Below are positions 1 through 7,201 of a stretch of DNA of 17,575 nt, one piece after another; the stretch's first letter is position 1, and every line of letters begins with the position of its first letter. A program made the translations under genes and the position numbers. The notes beneath the pieces were generated by a model that made no database searches, was not told the DNA's origin, and worked only from the letters and a program-made list of their open reading frames with translations. Source of the stretch: an uncultured Clostridia bacterium (GTDB lineage Bacteria; Bacillota; Clostridia; Oscillospirales; Ruminococcaceae); assembly GCA_947629275.1 (NCBI GenBank), contig CANRDG010000022.1, positions 1 through 17,575 of the forward strand, written 5' to 3'.

Positions 1-246
1 GATAAGTACCCACAGCAGCTTACCGACAGATACGGTATCTCACTTGAAGATCTTCCGAACGACGAAGAGCAGATGTCAGACTGTATGGCAGGGTATGAAC
101 TTCTTACGCGTATAGGCAAAAAACGCGGCTTTCTTATATCAGGGGGAGAGATAAATACAGAGCGTGCGGCTGCCGCAGTGCTTGATGAATTTCGCGGCGG
201 CAAGATAGGCAGATTTACTCTTGAAAAGCCTGCGGAACTGGAGTAG
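1..246 (+). CDS. rbgA: Ribosome biogenesis GTPase RbgA (YlqF), C-terminal fragment
   Basis: Frame 1 is open from the window edge to a TAG at 244-246 and gives the last 81 residues of a protein whose 5' part lies outside the window. The visible piece has the RbgA/YlqF C-terminal pattern: a KKRGFLISGGEINTERAA stretch followed by VLDEFRGGKIGRFTLE. In this family that is the helical RNA-contacting domain following the circularly permuted GTPase domain, which is not visible here. RbgA is a GTPase that helps a late step of 50S ribosomal subunit assembly in Bacillus. The next gene, rnhB, starts 4 bases after the stop, and the ylqF-rnhB pairing is conserved in Firmicutes, which supports the call. The G motifs cannot be checked in this window. 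Confidence 0.85.
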   Translation, partial: DKYPQQLTDRYGISLEDLPNDEEQMSDCMAGYELLTRIGKKRGFLISGGEINTERAAAAVLDEFRGGKIGRFTLEKPAELE

Positions 247-250
247 ATAT

Positions 251-871
251 ATGGAACTTCACGATTTTGATAAAGAGTTTTTTGAAAAATACGGCGTTGT
301 ATGCGGTGTTGACGAAGCAGGCAGAGGCCCTCTTGCAGGTGATGTTTATGCCGCGGCAGTGATACTCGATAAGGATACCGTTATCGACGGCGTAAATGAC
401 AGCAAAAAGCTTTCCGAAAAGAAAAGGGAACAGCTGTTTGACGAGATATGCCAAAAGGCAGTAAGTTGGTGTGTAGCTACCGCTTCGGTAGAGGAGATTG
501 ACCGACTGAATATCCTGCAAGCCGCCATGCTTGCCATGAAAAGAGCCGTCAGCGGTCTTAAAGTAACGCCGAATATCGCGCTTATAGACGGCAATAAGCT
601 TCCAGACCTTGATATAAGCGCACAGTGCGTTGTTCAGGGCGATGCAAAGTCGCAGTCGATAGCCGCCGCATCTATACTTGCAAAAGTTACGCGTGACAGA
701 TATATGAAACAGCTTGCCGCAAAGTACCCCGATTATGATTTTGATAAGCATAAGGGCTACGGCACAAAGCTGCATTATGAGATGCTCGATAAGCACGGCG
801 TGAGCGATGTTCACAGAAAAAGTTTTCTTAAAAAGTATCTGAAAGCCAAAGCTGAGGAAGAACAGAAATGA
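251..871 (+). CDS. rnhB: Ribonuclease HII
   Basis: This 206-residue protein is RNase HII, which cuts the RNA strand of RNA-DNA hybrids, including single ribonucleotides left in DNA and replication primers. The GVDEAGRGPLAG motif is at residues 19-30, DSKKLSEKKRE follows, and QGDAKSQSIAAASILAKVTRDR is near residue 130. The acidic catalytic set is expected to be Asp21, Glu22, Asp113 and Asp131. The C-terminal YGTKLHYEMLDKHGVSDVHRKSF segment is typical of the family. The frame is open back to an ATG at 221, but that start would lie inside rbgA. The ATG at 251 has a GGAG at 240-243 with a 7-base gap and matches the usual family length. The stop overlaps the yraN start (ATGA at 868-871), so the genes are probably translationally coupled. 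Confidence 0.95.
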   Translation: MELHDFDKEFFEKYGVVCGVDEAGRGPLAGDVYAAAVILDKDTVIDGVNDSKKLSEKKREQLFDEICQKAVSWCVATASVEEIDRLNILQAAMLAMKRAVSGLKVTPNIALIDGNKLPDLDISAQCVVQGDAKSQSIAAASILAKVTRDRYMKQLAAKYPDYDFDKHKGYGTKLHYEMLDKHGVSDVHRKSFLKKYLKAKAEEEQK

Positions 872-1242
872 CCGCTGACAATCAGATAATAGGCGCTTTC
901 GGTGAAGAATATGTAGCAGAGTTTTTGAAGCGGCACGGCTATGAGATAGTAAAAAGAAACTACCGCGTAAAGGGCGGAGAAATAGACATAATTGCTAAAA
1001 AAGGCGATATGCTCGCATTTGTTGAGGTAAAAACACGCCGCCGCGGCGCGCTCACTTCGGGCGAGCAGGCAATAACAGCGGCGAAGAAAAAGTTTTTGAT
1101 ACGCACCGCAAAAAGGTTTTTGTCACAGCAGGGCGAGGGGCTTTGCGGCAGGTTCGATGTCGCTGCCATAGTCATGGATAAAGATAATAAACGCGTCGCC
1201 GACCTGAAATATTACGTTTCAGCATTTGACGCGAGCGAATAA
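868..1242 (+). CDS. yraN: YraN/UPF0102 family protein, endonuclease-like fold
   Basis: This 124-residue protein belongs to the YraN (UPF0102) family, a small restriction-endonuclease-like fold. It opens with GAFGEEYVAEFLKRHGYEI. The core GGEIDIIAKKGDMLAFVEVKTR is at residues 36-57, where Asp40, Glu53 and Lys55 form the PD-(D/E)XK-like set. The basic helix that normally follows (AITAAKKKFLIRTAKRFL) is present. The biochemical role of the family is not firmly settled; resemblance to Holliday-junction resolvases suggests nucleic acid binding. It overlaps the end of rnhB by 4 bases, a pairing seen in many genomes, and hints at a shared role in nucleic acid maintenance. Length and motifs are complete. 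Function is inferred from the fold only. Confidence 0.9.
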   Translation: MTADNQIIGAFGEEYVAEFLKRHGYEIVKRNYRVKGGEIDIIAKKGDMLAFVEVKTRRRGALTSGEQAITAAKKKFLIRTAKRFLSQQGEGLCGRFDVAAIVMDKDNKRVADLKYYVSAFDASE

Positions 1243-1258
1243 TGAAAGGACGAAGTAT

Positions 1259-2752
1259 ATGTTTTACAGAAGTACCAGAAACAGCGATATAAAGGTGTCT
1301 TCCGCGCAGGCAATAGTGCAGGGCATCTCTAAGGAAGGTGGACTTTTTGTTCCGTCCGAGATACCCAAGATCTCGCAGGAGGAACTCTCGGCTTTGGGCA
1401 AAATGCCGTACCCCGAGAGAGCGGCTGCGGTTTTCAAAAAGTTTTTGACCGACTTTACCGACAGCGAGATACAGCATTGTGTTGAAAGCGCGTATACCGA
1501 TAAAAACTTTGATACCGCGAATATCACAGAGCTTAAAAAGTTGACCGGCAGCGCATATGTTTTAGAGCTTTGGCACGGCCCTACATGCGCTTTCAAAGAT
1601 ATGGCTCTGCAAATTCTGCCGTACCTGCTCACCACATCAGCAAAAAAGACAGAGCTTGATAAAAAAATAGTCATACTTGTAGCAACTTCGGGCGATACGG
1701 GCAAAGCCGCGCTGGAGGGCTTCAAAGACGTTGAGGGAACTTCTATAATAGTGTTTTACCCCGTTGACGGCGTTTCGGCTATGCAGAAAAAGCAGATGAC
1801 CACGCAGGAGGGTAAAAACGTCGGCGTGTGCGCTATAAAGGGCAACTTTGACGATGCCCAGAACGGAGTTAAAAAGATATTCACCGATAAAAACGTTGCA
1901 GATAAGCTCGCCGCAAACGGCATGATGTTCTCGTCCGCAAACTCTATAAACTGGGGCAGACTTGCACCGCAGATAATTTACTATGTTTCATCGTATGCAC
2001 AGCTGGTCGCAAACGGTGAGATAAACATGGGCGATAAGATAAATATCGTCGTTCCTACGGGCAATTTTGGCAATATTCTGGCGGCTTTCTATGCAAAGCA
2101 TATGGGAGTGCCGGTAAATAAGCTGATATGTGCCTCCAACTCAAACAATGTGCTTACAGATTTTCTCAATACCGGTGTTTACGACAGAAACAGGCATTTC
2201 TACACAACAATTTCGCCGTCAATGGACATACTCATTTCTTCAAATCTTGAAAGACTGCTCTACCACCTCAGCGGCGAGGACGACAGCGCAGTAAAAGACT
2301 GGTTCGGCAAGCTCGCACAGTGCGGAAAATATGAGGTCAGCGACTTTGTAAAGACTGCTCTTAAAGATGAATTTTATGCAGGCTTCTGCGACGACACGCA
2401 GACCAAAGAATGTATTAAAGAGCTGTTCGATAAGTATTCATATACCTGCGATACACATACAGCGGTCGCAGTAAAAGTGTACATGGATTATGTAAAAGAA
2501 ACGGGCGACAACACCAAGACCGTTATAGCCTCTACCGCAAGCCCGTATAAGTTCTCAGGCTCGGTGCTCGACGCAATAGGCGCTTATGACGATAGCAAAG
2601 ACGAGTTTGCGCTTGTTGATATTCTGGAAGAGAAATCCGGTCTGTCCGTGCCGCAGTCTATCAAAGCACTTAAAGATAAAAATATACGTTTCAACGATGT
2701 TATCAGCAGGGAAGAACTTGAAAATTACGTTACCAAGCTTCTCGGCGTGTAA
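1259..2752 (+). CDS. thrC: Threonine synthase
   Basis: This 497-residue protein is a PLP-dependent threonine synthase, which converts O-phospho-L-homoserine to L-threonine in the last step of threonine synthesis. The N-terminal FYRSTRN and QGISKEGGLFVP are family signatures. The cofactor lysine is expected to be Lys113 in LWHGPTCAFKDMALQ. The VATSGDTGKAALEGF segment binds the PLP phosphate, and a glycine-rich VPTGNFGNILAAFYAKHMG follows. The length fits the larger (yeast/E. coli-like) class. I chose the ATG at 1259 because AAAGGA at 1245-1250 lies 8 bases upstream; the in-frame ATG at 1226 overlaps yraN and lacks this site. It follows yraN by 16 bases and closes the rbgA-rnhB-yraN unit before a hairpin terminator. 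No leader-peptide attenuator is visible ahead of it. Confidence 0.95.
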   Translation: MFYRSTRNSDIKVSSAQAIVQGISKEGGLFVPSEIPKISQEELSALGKMPYPERAAAVFKKFLTDFTDSEIQHCVESAYTDKNFDTANITELKKLTGSAYVLELWHGPTCAFKDMALQILPYLLTTSAKKTELDKKIVILVATSGDTGKAALEGFKDVEGTSIIVFYPVDGVSAMQKKQMTTQEGKNVGVCAIKGNFDDAQNGVKKIFTDKNVADKLAANGMMFSSANSINWGRLAPQIIYYVSSYAQLVANGEINMGDKINIVVPTGNFGNILAAFYAKHMGVPVNKLICASNSNNVLTDFLNTGVYDRNRHFYTTISPSMDILISSNLERLLYHLSGEDDSAVKDWFGKLAQCGKYEVSDFVKTALKDEFYAGFCDDTQTKECIKELFDKYSYTCDTHTAVAVKVYMDYVKETGDNTKTVIASTASPYKFSGSVLDAIGAYDDSKDEFALVDILEEKSGLSVPQSIKALKDKNIRFNDVISREELENYVTKLLGV

Positions 2753-2764
2753 TGTAAAAATGTT

Positions 2765-2790
2765 AAAGCCGCCCAGTGACGGACGGCTTT
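2765..2790. terminator. Convergent hairpin terminator between thrC and the DUF1540 gene
   Basis: AAAGCCG at 2765-2771 pairs with CGGCTTT at 2784-2790, and CC/GG pairs continue inward after one mismatch, leaving a short loop. It lies 12 bases after the thrC stop and 4 bases beyond the stop of the converging minus-strand gene. On the minus strand the stem is followed by a T-rich stretch (TTTAACATTTTT), so it fits termination best in that direction. On the plus strand the T run is only the three stem bases, so termination there is less certain. Confidence 0.6.
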
Positions 2791-2794
2791 GAGA

Positions 2795-2959
2795 TTAGCT
2801 TCTTGCCTTGAAAGTCATGCAGCAGGTGGAATCGCAGTTTTCGGTGCATTTGCAATCACTGCTTACGCAGATATTGCCAGCCGTGCATTCCTTGCCGTGC
2901 TTGTTGTAAACGCAGTTCTCGACCTTGCAGTCGATACCGTATATCTTGTTGCTATCCAT
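2795..2959 (-). CDS. Small Cys-rich DUF1540 protein
   Basis: Reading the minus strand from the ATG at 2959 gives a complete 54-residue protein ending in TAA at 2795-2797. An AAGGAA ribosome binding site lies just upstream (minus strand). The protein begins MDSNKIYGIDCKVENCVYN and has nine cysteines (residues 11, 16, 25, 31, 36, 38, 42, 46, 47). It ends with a CCMTFKA segment. The I-x-C-x-x-x-x-C-x-Y-N opening, a central CTA and the C-terminal Cys-TF are the pattern of DUF1540, a short clostridial/Bacillus domain usually thought to bind a metal, with no established function. It is convergent with thrC and divergent from the phosphoesterase gene. No membrane segment or signal peptide is visible, so a cytoplasmic metal-binding peptide is the plain reading. 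The reading frame and cysteine pattern are seen directly; the family call is from memory of the motif. Confidence 0.78.
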   Translation of the reverse strand: MDSNKIYGIDCKVENCVYNKHGKECTAGNICVSSDCKCTENCDSTCCMTFKARS

Positions 2960-3034
2960 AATAATACCATTCCTTTTTAGATTTTTTCAGGAATTTGCTA
3001 AATTTGTTTAACGTGCCGATCACCATGAATTGAT

Positions 3035-3059
3035 GTCTGCAAAGATATTATGTGCAGAC
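3035..3059. repeat. Perfect inverted repeat in the divergent spacer (GTCTGCA-11-TGCAGAC)
   Basis: GTCTGCA at 3035-3041 is mirrored exactly by TGCAGAC at 3053-3059 with an 11-base AT-rich centre. The half-site centres are about 18 bases apart, close to two helical turns, which suits a dimeric DNA-binding protein. It lies between the DUF1540 gene (minus) and the phosphoesterase gene (plus), so it could act on either. No regulator can be named. Confidence 0.35.
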
Positions 3060-3085
3060 CGCTGTTTCATATTCGCTGACAAGTG

Positions 3086-3106
3086 TGTAAAGCATTTTCC
3101 TTTACA
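3086..3106. repeat. Perfect inverted repeat TGTAAAG-7-CTTTACA upstream of the phosphoesterase gene
   Basis: TGTAAAG at 3086-3092 is mirrored by CTTTACA at 3100-3106, 22-42 bases before the start codon at 3128. It could be an operator or, if transcribed, a small hairpin in the leader. It is followed at once by TATAAA (3108-3113). Using that as a -10 would place the transcript start inside the ribosome binding site, so the real promoter is probably further upstream. Confidence 0.35.
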
Positions 3107-3127
3107 GTATAAATTTGAGGTGTTTTA

Positions 3128-3859
3128 ATGTCATTATTTGTTATCGCAGATCTGCATCTGCCGCTCGGCCACAATAAGCCGATGGATATTTTCAGCGGCT
3201 GGGACAACTACGTCGAAAGGCTTGAAAAAAACTGGAGAAGCGCCGTTGCAGAATGTGATACTGTGGTAATTCCGGGCGATATTTCGTGGGCTATGAAGCT
3301 TGAAGACAGCGATAAAGACTTTGCGTTTTTACAATCTCTGCCCGGTACAAAAGTCATTATGAAGGGCAACCACGATTACTGGTGGACAACAATGAACAAG
3401 ATGGAAAGCTTTTTGCTTGACAGGGGATACGACAGCATAAAAATTGTGCATAATAACTGCTTTAAATATTATGACCACGCCATATGCGGCAGCCGCGGCT
3501 GGATAAACGAAAAAGGCGAGCAGGCTGACAAGAAAGTCCTGCTGAGAGAGGCGCAAAGGCTGTCAGTATCAATAGAATGTGCCTTAAAACAGTGCTTGAA
3601 ACCGATAGTTTTCCTGCATTATCCGCCCGTGTACAACAGTGACAGGAACGATGAGATGCTCTCGGTTTTGAAAAAATATAATATAAAGCAGTGCTTTTAT
3701 GGGCATATACACGGCAGCGGCGCAAAGTTTGCCGTCAACGGTGAATATGACGGTATAGAGTACAGGCTTACAGCAAGTGATTATCTACAATTTGCTCCGC
3801 TGTGTATCGACGAATTTGTGCATATCGACAATTTGAAAAAACAGGTATGGAATTTGTAA
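3128..3859 (+). CDS. Calcineurin-like metallophosphoesterase
   Basis: This 243-residue cytoplasmic protein has the full set of calcineurin-like phosphoesterase motifs for a two-metal centre. These are D8-L-H10, G50-D51 in IPGDISWAM, G80-N-H-D83 followed by YWW, H164 in FLHYPP, and G192-H-I-H-G196. The family hydrolyses phosphomono- or diesters; the substrate cannot be read from the sequence. The GDISWAM and GNHDYWW wording matches the predicted-phosphohydrolase group common in Clostridia (COG1768-like), which has no well-defined role. GAGG at 3117-3120 with a 7-base gap supports the start. It appears to be a single-gene unit. It sits 76 bases before tig, which has its own promoter, and diverges from the DUF1540 gene across a spacer with two palindromes. 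Confidence 0.88.
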   Translation: MSLFVIADLHLPLGHNKPMDIFSGWDNYVERLEKNWRSAVAECDTVVIPGDISWAMKLEDSDKDFAFLQSLPGTKVIMKGNHDYWWTTMNKMESFLLDRGYDSIKIVHNNCFKYYDHAICGSRGWINEKGEQADKKVLLREAQRLSVSIECALKQCLKPIVFLHYPPVYNSDRNDEMLSVLKKYNIKQCFYGHIHGSGAKFAVNGEYDGIEYRLTASDYLQFAPLCIDEFVHIDNLKKQVWNL

Positions 3860-3867
3860 ACAATATG

Positions 3868-3876
3868 TGATATAAT
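3868..3876 (+). promoter_or_regulatory. Extended -10 promoter for tig
   Basis: TGATATAAT at 3868-3876 is a perfect extended -10 element (TGn followed by TATAAT). The -35 region at 17-base spacing (3848-3853) matches TTGACA poorly, as expected for extended -10 promoters. Transcription would start near 3883, giving a leader of about 50 bases before the tig ATG at 3936. No CtsR or HrcA (CIRCE) operator is visible around it. Confidence 0.6.
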
Positions 3877-3935
3877 TATTTGGATAGTTTATTTTGATTT
3901 GTATATTTATATGATTTTTATGGAGGAATACAAAA

Positions 3936-5216
3936 ATGAGTCTGACAAACACAAACAAAACCGCCGTTAATACTTACGAGCTTGAGGTAGAGATACCTGC
4001 CGATAAGTTTGAAGAAGGCGTGCAGAAAGCCTTTTTGAGAGCTAAGAACAAGATAAGTGTCCGTGGTTTCAGAAAGGGAAAGGCAACAAGAAAGATAATA
4101 GAAAGGGAATACGGCGAGAACGTTTTTTATGAAGATGCAGTAAATCTGCTCTATCCCACCGCCGTTGACGAGGCTGTTGCAGAGGCGGGTCTTGAACTTG
4201 TTGACAGACCTTCCGTTGAAGTTACAGATGTAAGCAAGGAGCAGGGCGTTAAGATGAAAGTTACCTGCACCACCAAACCCGAAGTTGTAGTTAAAGATTA
4301 TCTCGGTATAGAAGCCGAAAAAGTTGTCAATGCTGTAACAGATGAAGATGTTGACAAGGAGATAGAAAGACTTCGCGAAAAGAACGTAAGAATTATAGAC
4401 GTTGACGACAGACCCGCCCAGGACGGCGATATAGTTGTTATAGACTTTGAGGGCTTTAAAGACGGCGTCGCTTTTGAGGGCGGTAAGGCTGAGAAGTTCG
4501 AGCTTACTCTCGGCTCGGGTCAGTTTATCCCGGGATTTGAGGAAAAGGTCGTAGGTCACAGCATCGGCGAGGAATTTGACATTGACGTTACTTTCCCCGA
4601 AGATTATAATTCCGAAGAGCTTAAAGGCGCTGCGTGCGTTTTCAAGATAAAGCTGCACGAGATAAAGGGCAAGGAGCTTCCTGAATTTGACGATGATTTC
4701 GTTAAGGATACTTCCGAATTTGATACCGTTGACGAGTTCAAGGCGGATATTAAGACAAAGCTTGAAAAAGAAGCCGAAGAAAAGGCTGATTCAGAGTTTG
4801 AGCAGAAGATATTCGATAAGGTAATTGAGAATATGGAAGCCGAAGTTCCCGATTGTATGTATGAAAGCAGAGCAAGAGAAATGGCTCAGGAGCTTCAGGG
4901 CAGACTTTCTTCGCAGGGTATATCTTTCGATATGTACTGTCAGATAACAGGTCAGAAGCCCGATGATATAATTAAGACTTTCAAAACTCAGGCAGAACCG
5001 CAGGTAAAGCTTCGCCTTGCTCTTGAAAAGATAGTGGAGCTGGAGAACATAACAGCTACCGACGAAGAGGCAGAGGAAGAGATCAAAAAGATCGCCGAGA
5101 ATTATAAAATGGAAGTCGATGAGGTCAAGAAGTATATAGCCGCCGAGGACGTCAAGAAAGATGTCTGCGTAGGCAAGGCAGTTGATCTTATCAAAAACTC
5201 TGCAAAAGCCAAGTAA
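3936..5216 (+). CDS. tig: Trigger factor (ribosome-associated chaperone and prolyl isomerase)
   Basis: This 426-residue protein is trigger factor, which binds at the ribosomal exit tunnel and shields nascent chains. The N-terminal ribosome-binding domain carries the signature loop GFRKGKAT at residues 44-51; the usual last residue is Pro, and here it is Thr51. The FKBP-type peptidyl-prolyl isomerase domain spans roughly residues 163-245 (DGDIVVIDFEGFKDG, GSGQFIPGFEEKVVG). The rest is the helical substrate-cradling C-terminal domain, rich in Glu and Lys. A GGAGG at 3922-3926 fixes the ATG at 3936. It heads tig-clpP-clpX, a conserved order that links nascent-chain folding with ATP-dependent proteolysis. 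Length is normal for the family. Confidence 0.96.
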   Translation: MSLTNTNKTAVNTYELEVEIPADKFEEGVQKAFLRAKNKISVRGFRKGKATRKIIEREYGENVFYEDAVNLLYPTAVDEAVAEAGLELVDRPSVEVTDVSKEQGVKMKVTCTTKPEVVVKDYLGIEAEKVVNAVTDEDVDKEIERLREKNVRIIDVDDRPAQDGDIVVIDFEGFKDGVAFEGGKAEKFELTLGSGQFIPGFEEKVVGHSIGEEFDIDVTFPEDYNSEELKGAACVFKIKLHEIKGKELPEFDDDFVKDTSEFDTVDEFKADIKTKLEKEAEEKADSEFEQKIFDKVIENMEAEVPDCMYESRAREMAQELQGRLSSQGISFDMYCQITGQKPDDIIKTFKTQAEPQVKLRLALEKIVELENITATDEEAEEEIKKIAENYKMEVDEVKKYIAAEDVKKDVCVGKAVDLIKNSAKAK

Positions 5217-5225
5217 ACAGTAATT

Positions 5226-5253
5226 TCGCTCGCAGCAGCTTTGCGGCGGGCGA
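5226..5253 (+). terminator. GC-rich hairpin between tig and clpP, partial terminator or processing site
   Basis: TCGCTCGC at 5226-5233 pairs with GCGGGCGA at 5246-5253 with one G-U pair, and an inner CGCA/TGCG can pair as an alternative. It begins 10 bases after the tig stop. The following sequence (ATGTTATATTTC) is not a clean T run, so this is at most a leaky terminator or an mRNA processing or stability element that could set the tig to clpP ratio. Confidence 0.4.
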
Positions 5254-5306
5254 ATGTTATATTTCAGTTTATACAGTTATAAATAATTTTTAGGAGGCAA
5301 ACTATT

Positions 5307-5897
5307 ATGGCGCTTGTACCTTACGTTGTAGAACAGACTAGCAGGGGAGAAAGAAGTTATGATATTTTTTCCAGACTGCTCAATGACAGGATAATAATGC
5401 TTTCCGACGAGGTGAACGATACCACCGCGAGCCTTGTTGTGGCGCAGCTTTTGTACCTTGAAGGTCAGGATCCCGAAAAGGATATAGACCTTTATATCAA
5501 CTCTCCCGGCGGCAGCGTTTCCTCAGGCATGGCAATTTATGATACCATAAAGTATATAAAGTGCGATGTTTCAACTATCTGTATCGGTATGGCAGCATCA
5601 ATGGGCGCACTGCTGCTTTCAAGCGGTACTAAGGGTAAGAGATTCGCCCTGCCGCACAGCGAGATAATGATACATCAGCCCCTTATCGGCGGCGGCGGCA
5701 TCTCGGGTCAGTGTACAGATGTAAAGATCCGTGCCGACCATATGCTCAGAACGCGCAATGCCCTTAATGAGATTCTTGCCGAAAATACTGGCAAGAGCGT
5801 TGAACAGATAGCCATAGATACCGAGAGAGACAACTTTATGAGCGCTCAGGAAGCTATGGAATACGGACTTATTGATAAAGTGATCGTCAGCAGATAA
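5307..5897 (+). CDS. clpP: ATP-dependent Clp protease proteolytic subunit ClpP
   Basis: This 196-residue protein is the serine peptidase subunit that forms the two-ring barrel degrading unfolded or tagged proteins delivered by ClpX or another Clp ATPase. The catalytic triad is in place: Ser98 in GMAASMGALLL, His123 in IMIHQPLIGG, and Asp171 in the IDTERDNFMS segment. The NSPGGSVSSGMAIYD oxyanion-hole region is intact. The N-terminal VPYVVEQTSRGERSYDIFSRLL is the usual ClpP start with a very short propeptide, if any. An AGGAGG lies a few bases upstream of the ATG. It sits 90 bases after tig and 29 bases before clpX, so the protease and its unfoldase are made together. Confidence 0.97.
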   Translation: MALVPYVVEQTSRGERSYDIFSRLLNDRIIMLSDEVNDTTASLVVAQLLYLEGQDPEKDIDLYINSPGGSVSSGMAIYDTIKYIKCDVSTICIGMAASMGALLLSSGTKGKRFALPHSEIMIHQPLIGGGGISGQCTDVKIRADHMLRTRNALNEILAENTGKSVEQIAIDTERDNFMSAQEAMEYGLIDKVIVSR

Positions 5898-5926
5898 AGC
5901 ATAAAAAAGAACAGGAGAAATAACAG

Positions 5927-7195
5927 ATGCCCGGAAATGAAAACATGAAAAGGTGCAATTTCTGTGGAAAAACTGAGCTTAAAGTAAAGAATATGTTTTC
6001 CGCAGGCAATGTGCATATATGTGACGAATGCGTTTTGTATTGTTATGATATTATAGAAAGAACCGGCACACTTCCGCTTTCGCACCAAAAGAACCGCAAA
6101 AGCAGTAACTCTTCATCGCAGGTCAAGCTTTCCAAACCTATGGAGATAAAGGAAACGCTCGACCAGTATGTCATAGGTCAGGATAAAGCCAAGATCGCGC
6201 TGGCAGTCGCAGTTTATAACCATTATAAACGTATAAATCAAATGGGAAGCGAGCAGGACGACGTTGAACTGCAAAAAAGCAACGTGCTGCTGCTGGGTCC
6301 TACAGGTACGGGCAAAACGCTGCTCGCGCAAAGTCTTGCAAGAAAGCTGAATGTCCCGTTTGCAATTGCAGATGCCACAACTCTCACCGAAGCAGGCTAT
6401 GTCGGCGATGACGTTGAAAACGTGCTCACAAGGCTCGTGCAGGCTGCCGATTATGACGTTGAAGCCGCGCAAAGAGGTATAATATACATCGATGAGATAG
6501 ACAAAATTGCCCGTAAATCGGAAAATATGTCTATTACAAGAGATGTCAGCGGCGAGGGCGTTCAGCAGGCGCTTCTAAAAATAGTTGAAGGTACTGTTTC
6601 AAACGTTCCTCCGCAGGGCGGCAGAAAGCACCCAAATCAGGAATTTATACATCTCGATACAAAAAATATACTATTTATTTGCGGCGGCGCATTTGACGGT
6701 CTTGAAAACGTCATTAAAAAGCGTACCGAAAATTCCAGCCTCGGCTTCGGCGGAAAGATAAAGAATACACAAAACGAGGACAATATCTTCCATAAAGTTG
6801 AGCCTTACGACCTTGTAAAATTCGGCATGGTGCCCGAGCTTGTCGGCAGACTGCCCGTTATAACAGTGCTTGACGAGCTTGACGAAGATGCGCTCATAAG
6901 AATACTTACCGAGCCGAAAAATTCGCTGATAAAGCAGTATAAGGCGCTGTTTAAGATAGATGGCATCGACCTTATCGTGACCGACGAGGCAAAGAAAGCT
7001 ATCGCTGAAAAGGCGCTAAAACAAAAAACAGGCGCAAGAGGACTTAGAAGTATAGTCGAAGGCGTGCTTACCGACCTTATGTTCCGCAGCCCTTCGGACA
7101 ATACTATAGCCTCAATAACCATTACAGATAAATGCATTACCGAGGGCGCAGAGCCCGAAATAGAGCATAAACCTGTGACCGAAAGCGCACAGTAA
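5927..7195 (+). CDS. clpX: ATP-dependent Clp protease ATP-binding subunit ClpX
   Basis: This 422-residue protein is the AAA+ unfoldase that recognises substrates, unfolds them and threads them into ClpP. The N-terminal zinc-binding domain has four cysteines (residues 10, 13, 32, 35). Walker A GPTGTGKT is at residues 124-131, the GYVG pore loop lies just downstream, and Walker B (IIYIDEID) carries D189-E190. The sensor-2 arginine is in GARGLRS at 369-375. An IGF-type loop for docking to ClpP is expected, and the FGFGG-like SSLGFGGKIK segment is at the right place. The C-terminus after the small AAA+ domain is short and acidic. AGGAG lies about 10 bases upstream of the ATG. It is the last gene of the tig-clpP-clpX cluster and ends just before a strong terminator. 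Confidence 0.97.
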   Translation: MPGNENMKRCNFCGKTELKVKNMFSAGNVHICDECVLYCYDIIERTGTLPLSHQKNRKSSNSSSQVKLSKPMEIKETLDQYVIGQDKAKIALAVAVYNHYKRINQMGSEQDDVELQKSNVLLLGPTGTGKTLLAQSLARKLNVPFAIADATTLTEAGYVGDDVENVLTRLVQAADYDVEAAQRGIIYIDEIDKIARKSENMSITRDVSGEGVQQALLKIVEGTVSNVPPQGGRKHPNQEFIHLDTKNILFICGGAFDGLENVIKKRTENSSLGFGGKIKNTQNEDNIFHKVEPYDLVKFGMVPELVGRLPVITVLDELDEDALIRILTEPKNSLIKQYKALFKIDGIDLIVTDEAKKAIAEKALKQKTGARGLRSIVEGVLTDLMFRSPSDNTIASITITDKCITEGAEPEIEHKPVTESAQ

Positions 7196-7201
7196 AAAAT
7201 T

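Noticed and set aside
221..250. Earlier ATG for rnhB
   Set aside because: It lies within the end of rbgA and has no suitable ribosome binding site. The ATG at 251 has GGAG 7 bases upstream and gives the normal N-terminus.
1226..1258. Earlier ATG for thrC
   Set aside because: It overlaps yraN. The AAAGGA at 1245-1250 is well placed for the ATG at 1259, and MFYRSTRN is the family N-terminus.
2789..2980. Plus-strand 63-codon frame in the gap after thrC
   Set aside because: It is the opposite-strand shadow of the Cys-rich DUF1540 gene. It starts inside the terminator, has no ribosome binding site, and its alanine-rich hydrophobic product arises from reading TGC codons backwards.
3108..3113. TATAAA as -10 for the phosphoesterase gene
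   Set aside because: Transcription would begin at about 3120, inside the ribosome binding site, and the -35 at 17-base spacing is poor.
3860..3935. CtsR or HrcA operator ahead of tig-clpP-clpX
   Set aside because: I looked for the GGTCAAA direct repeat and the CIRCE inverted repeat and found neither here nor before clpP.
3918..4658. Long minus-strand open frame opposite tig
   Set aside because: It lies opposite trigger factor, which has complete domains. The frame is a by-product of codon bias, with a Phe/Tyr/Asn-rich product resembling no family.
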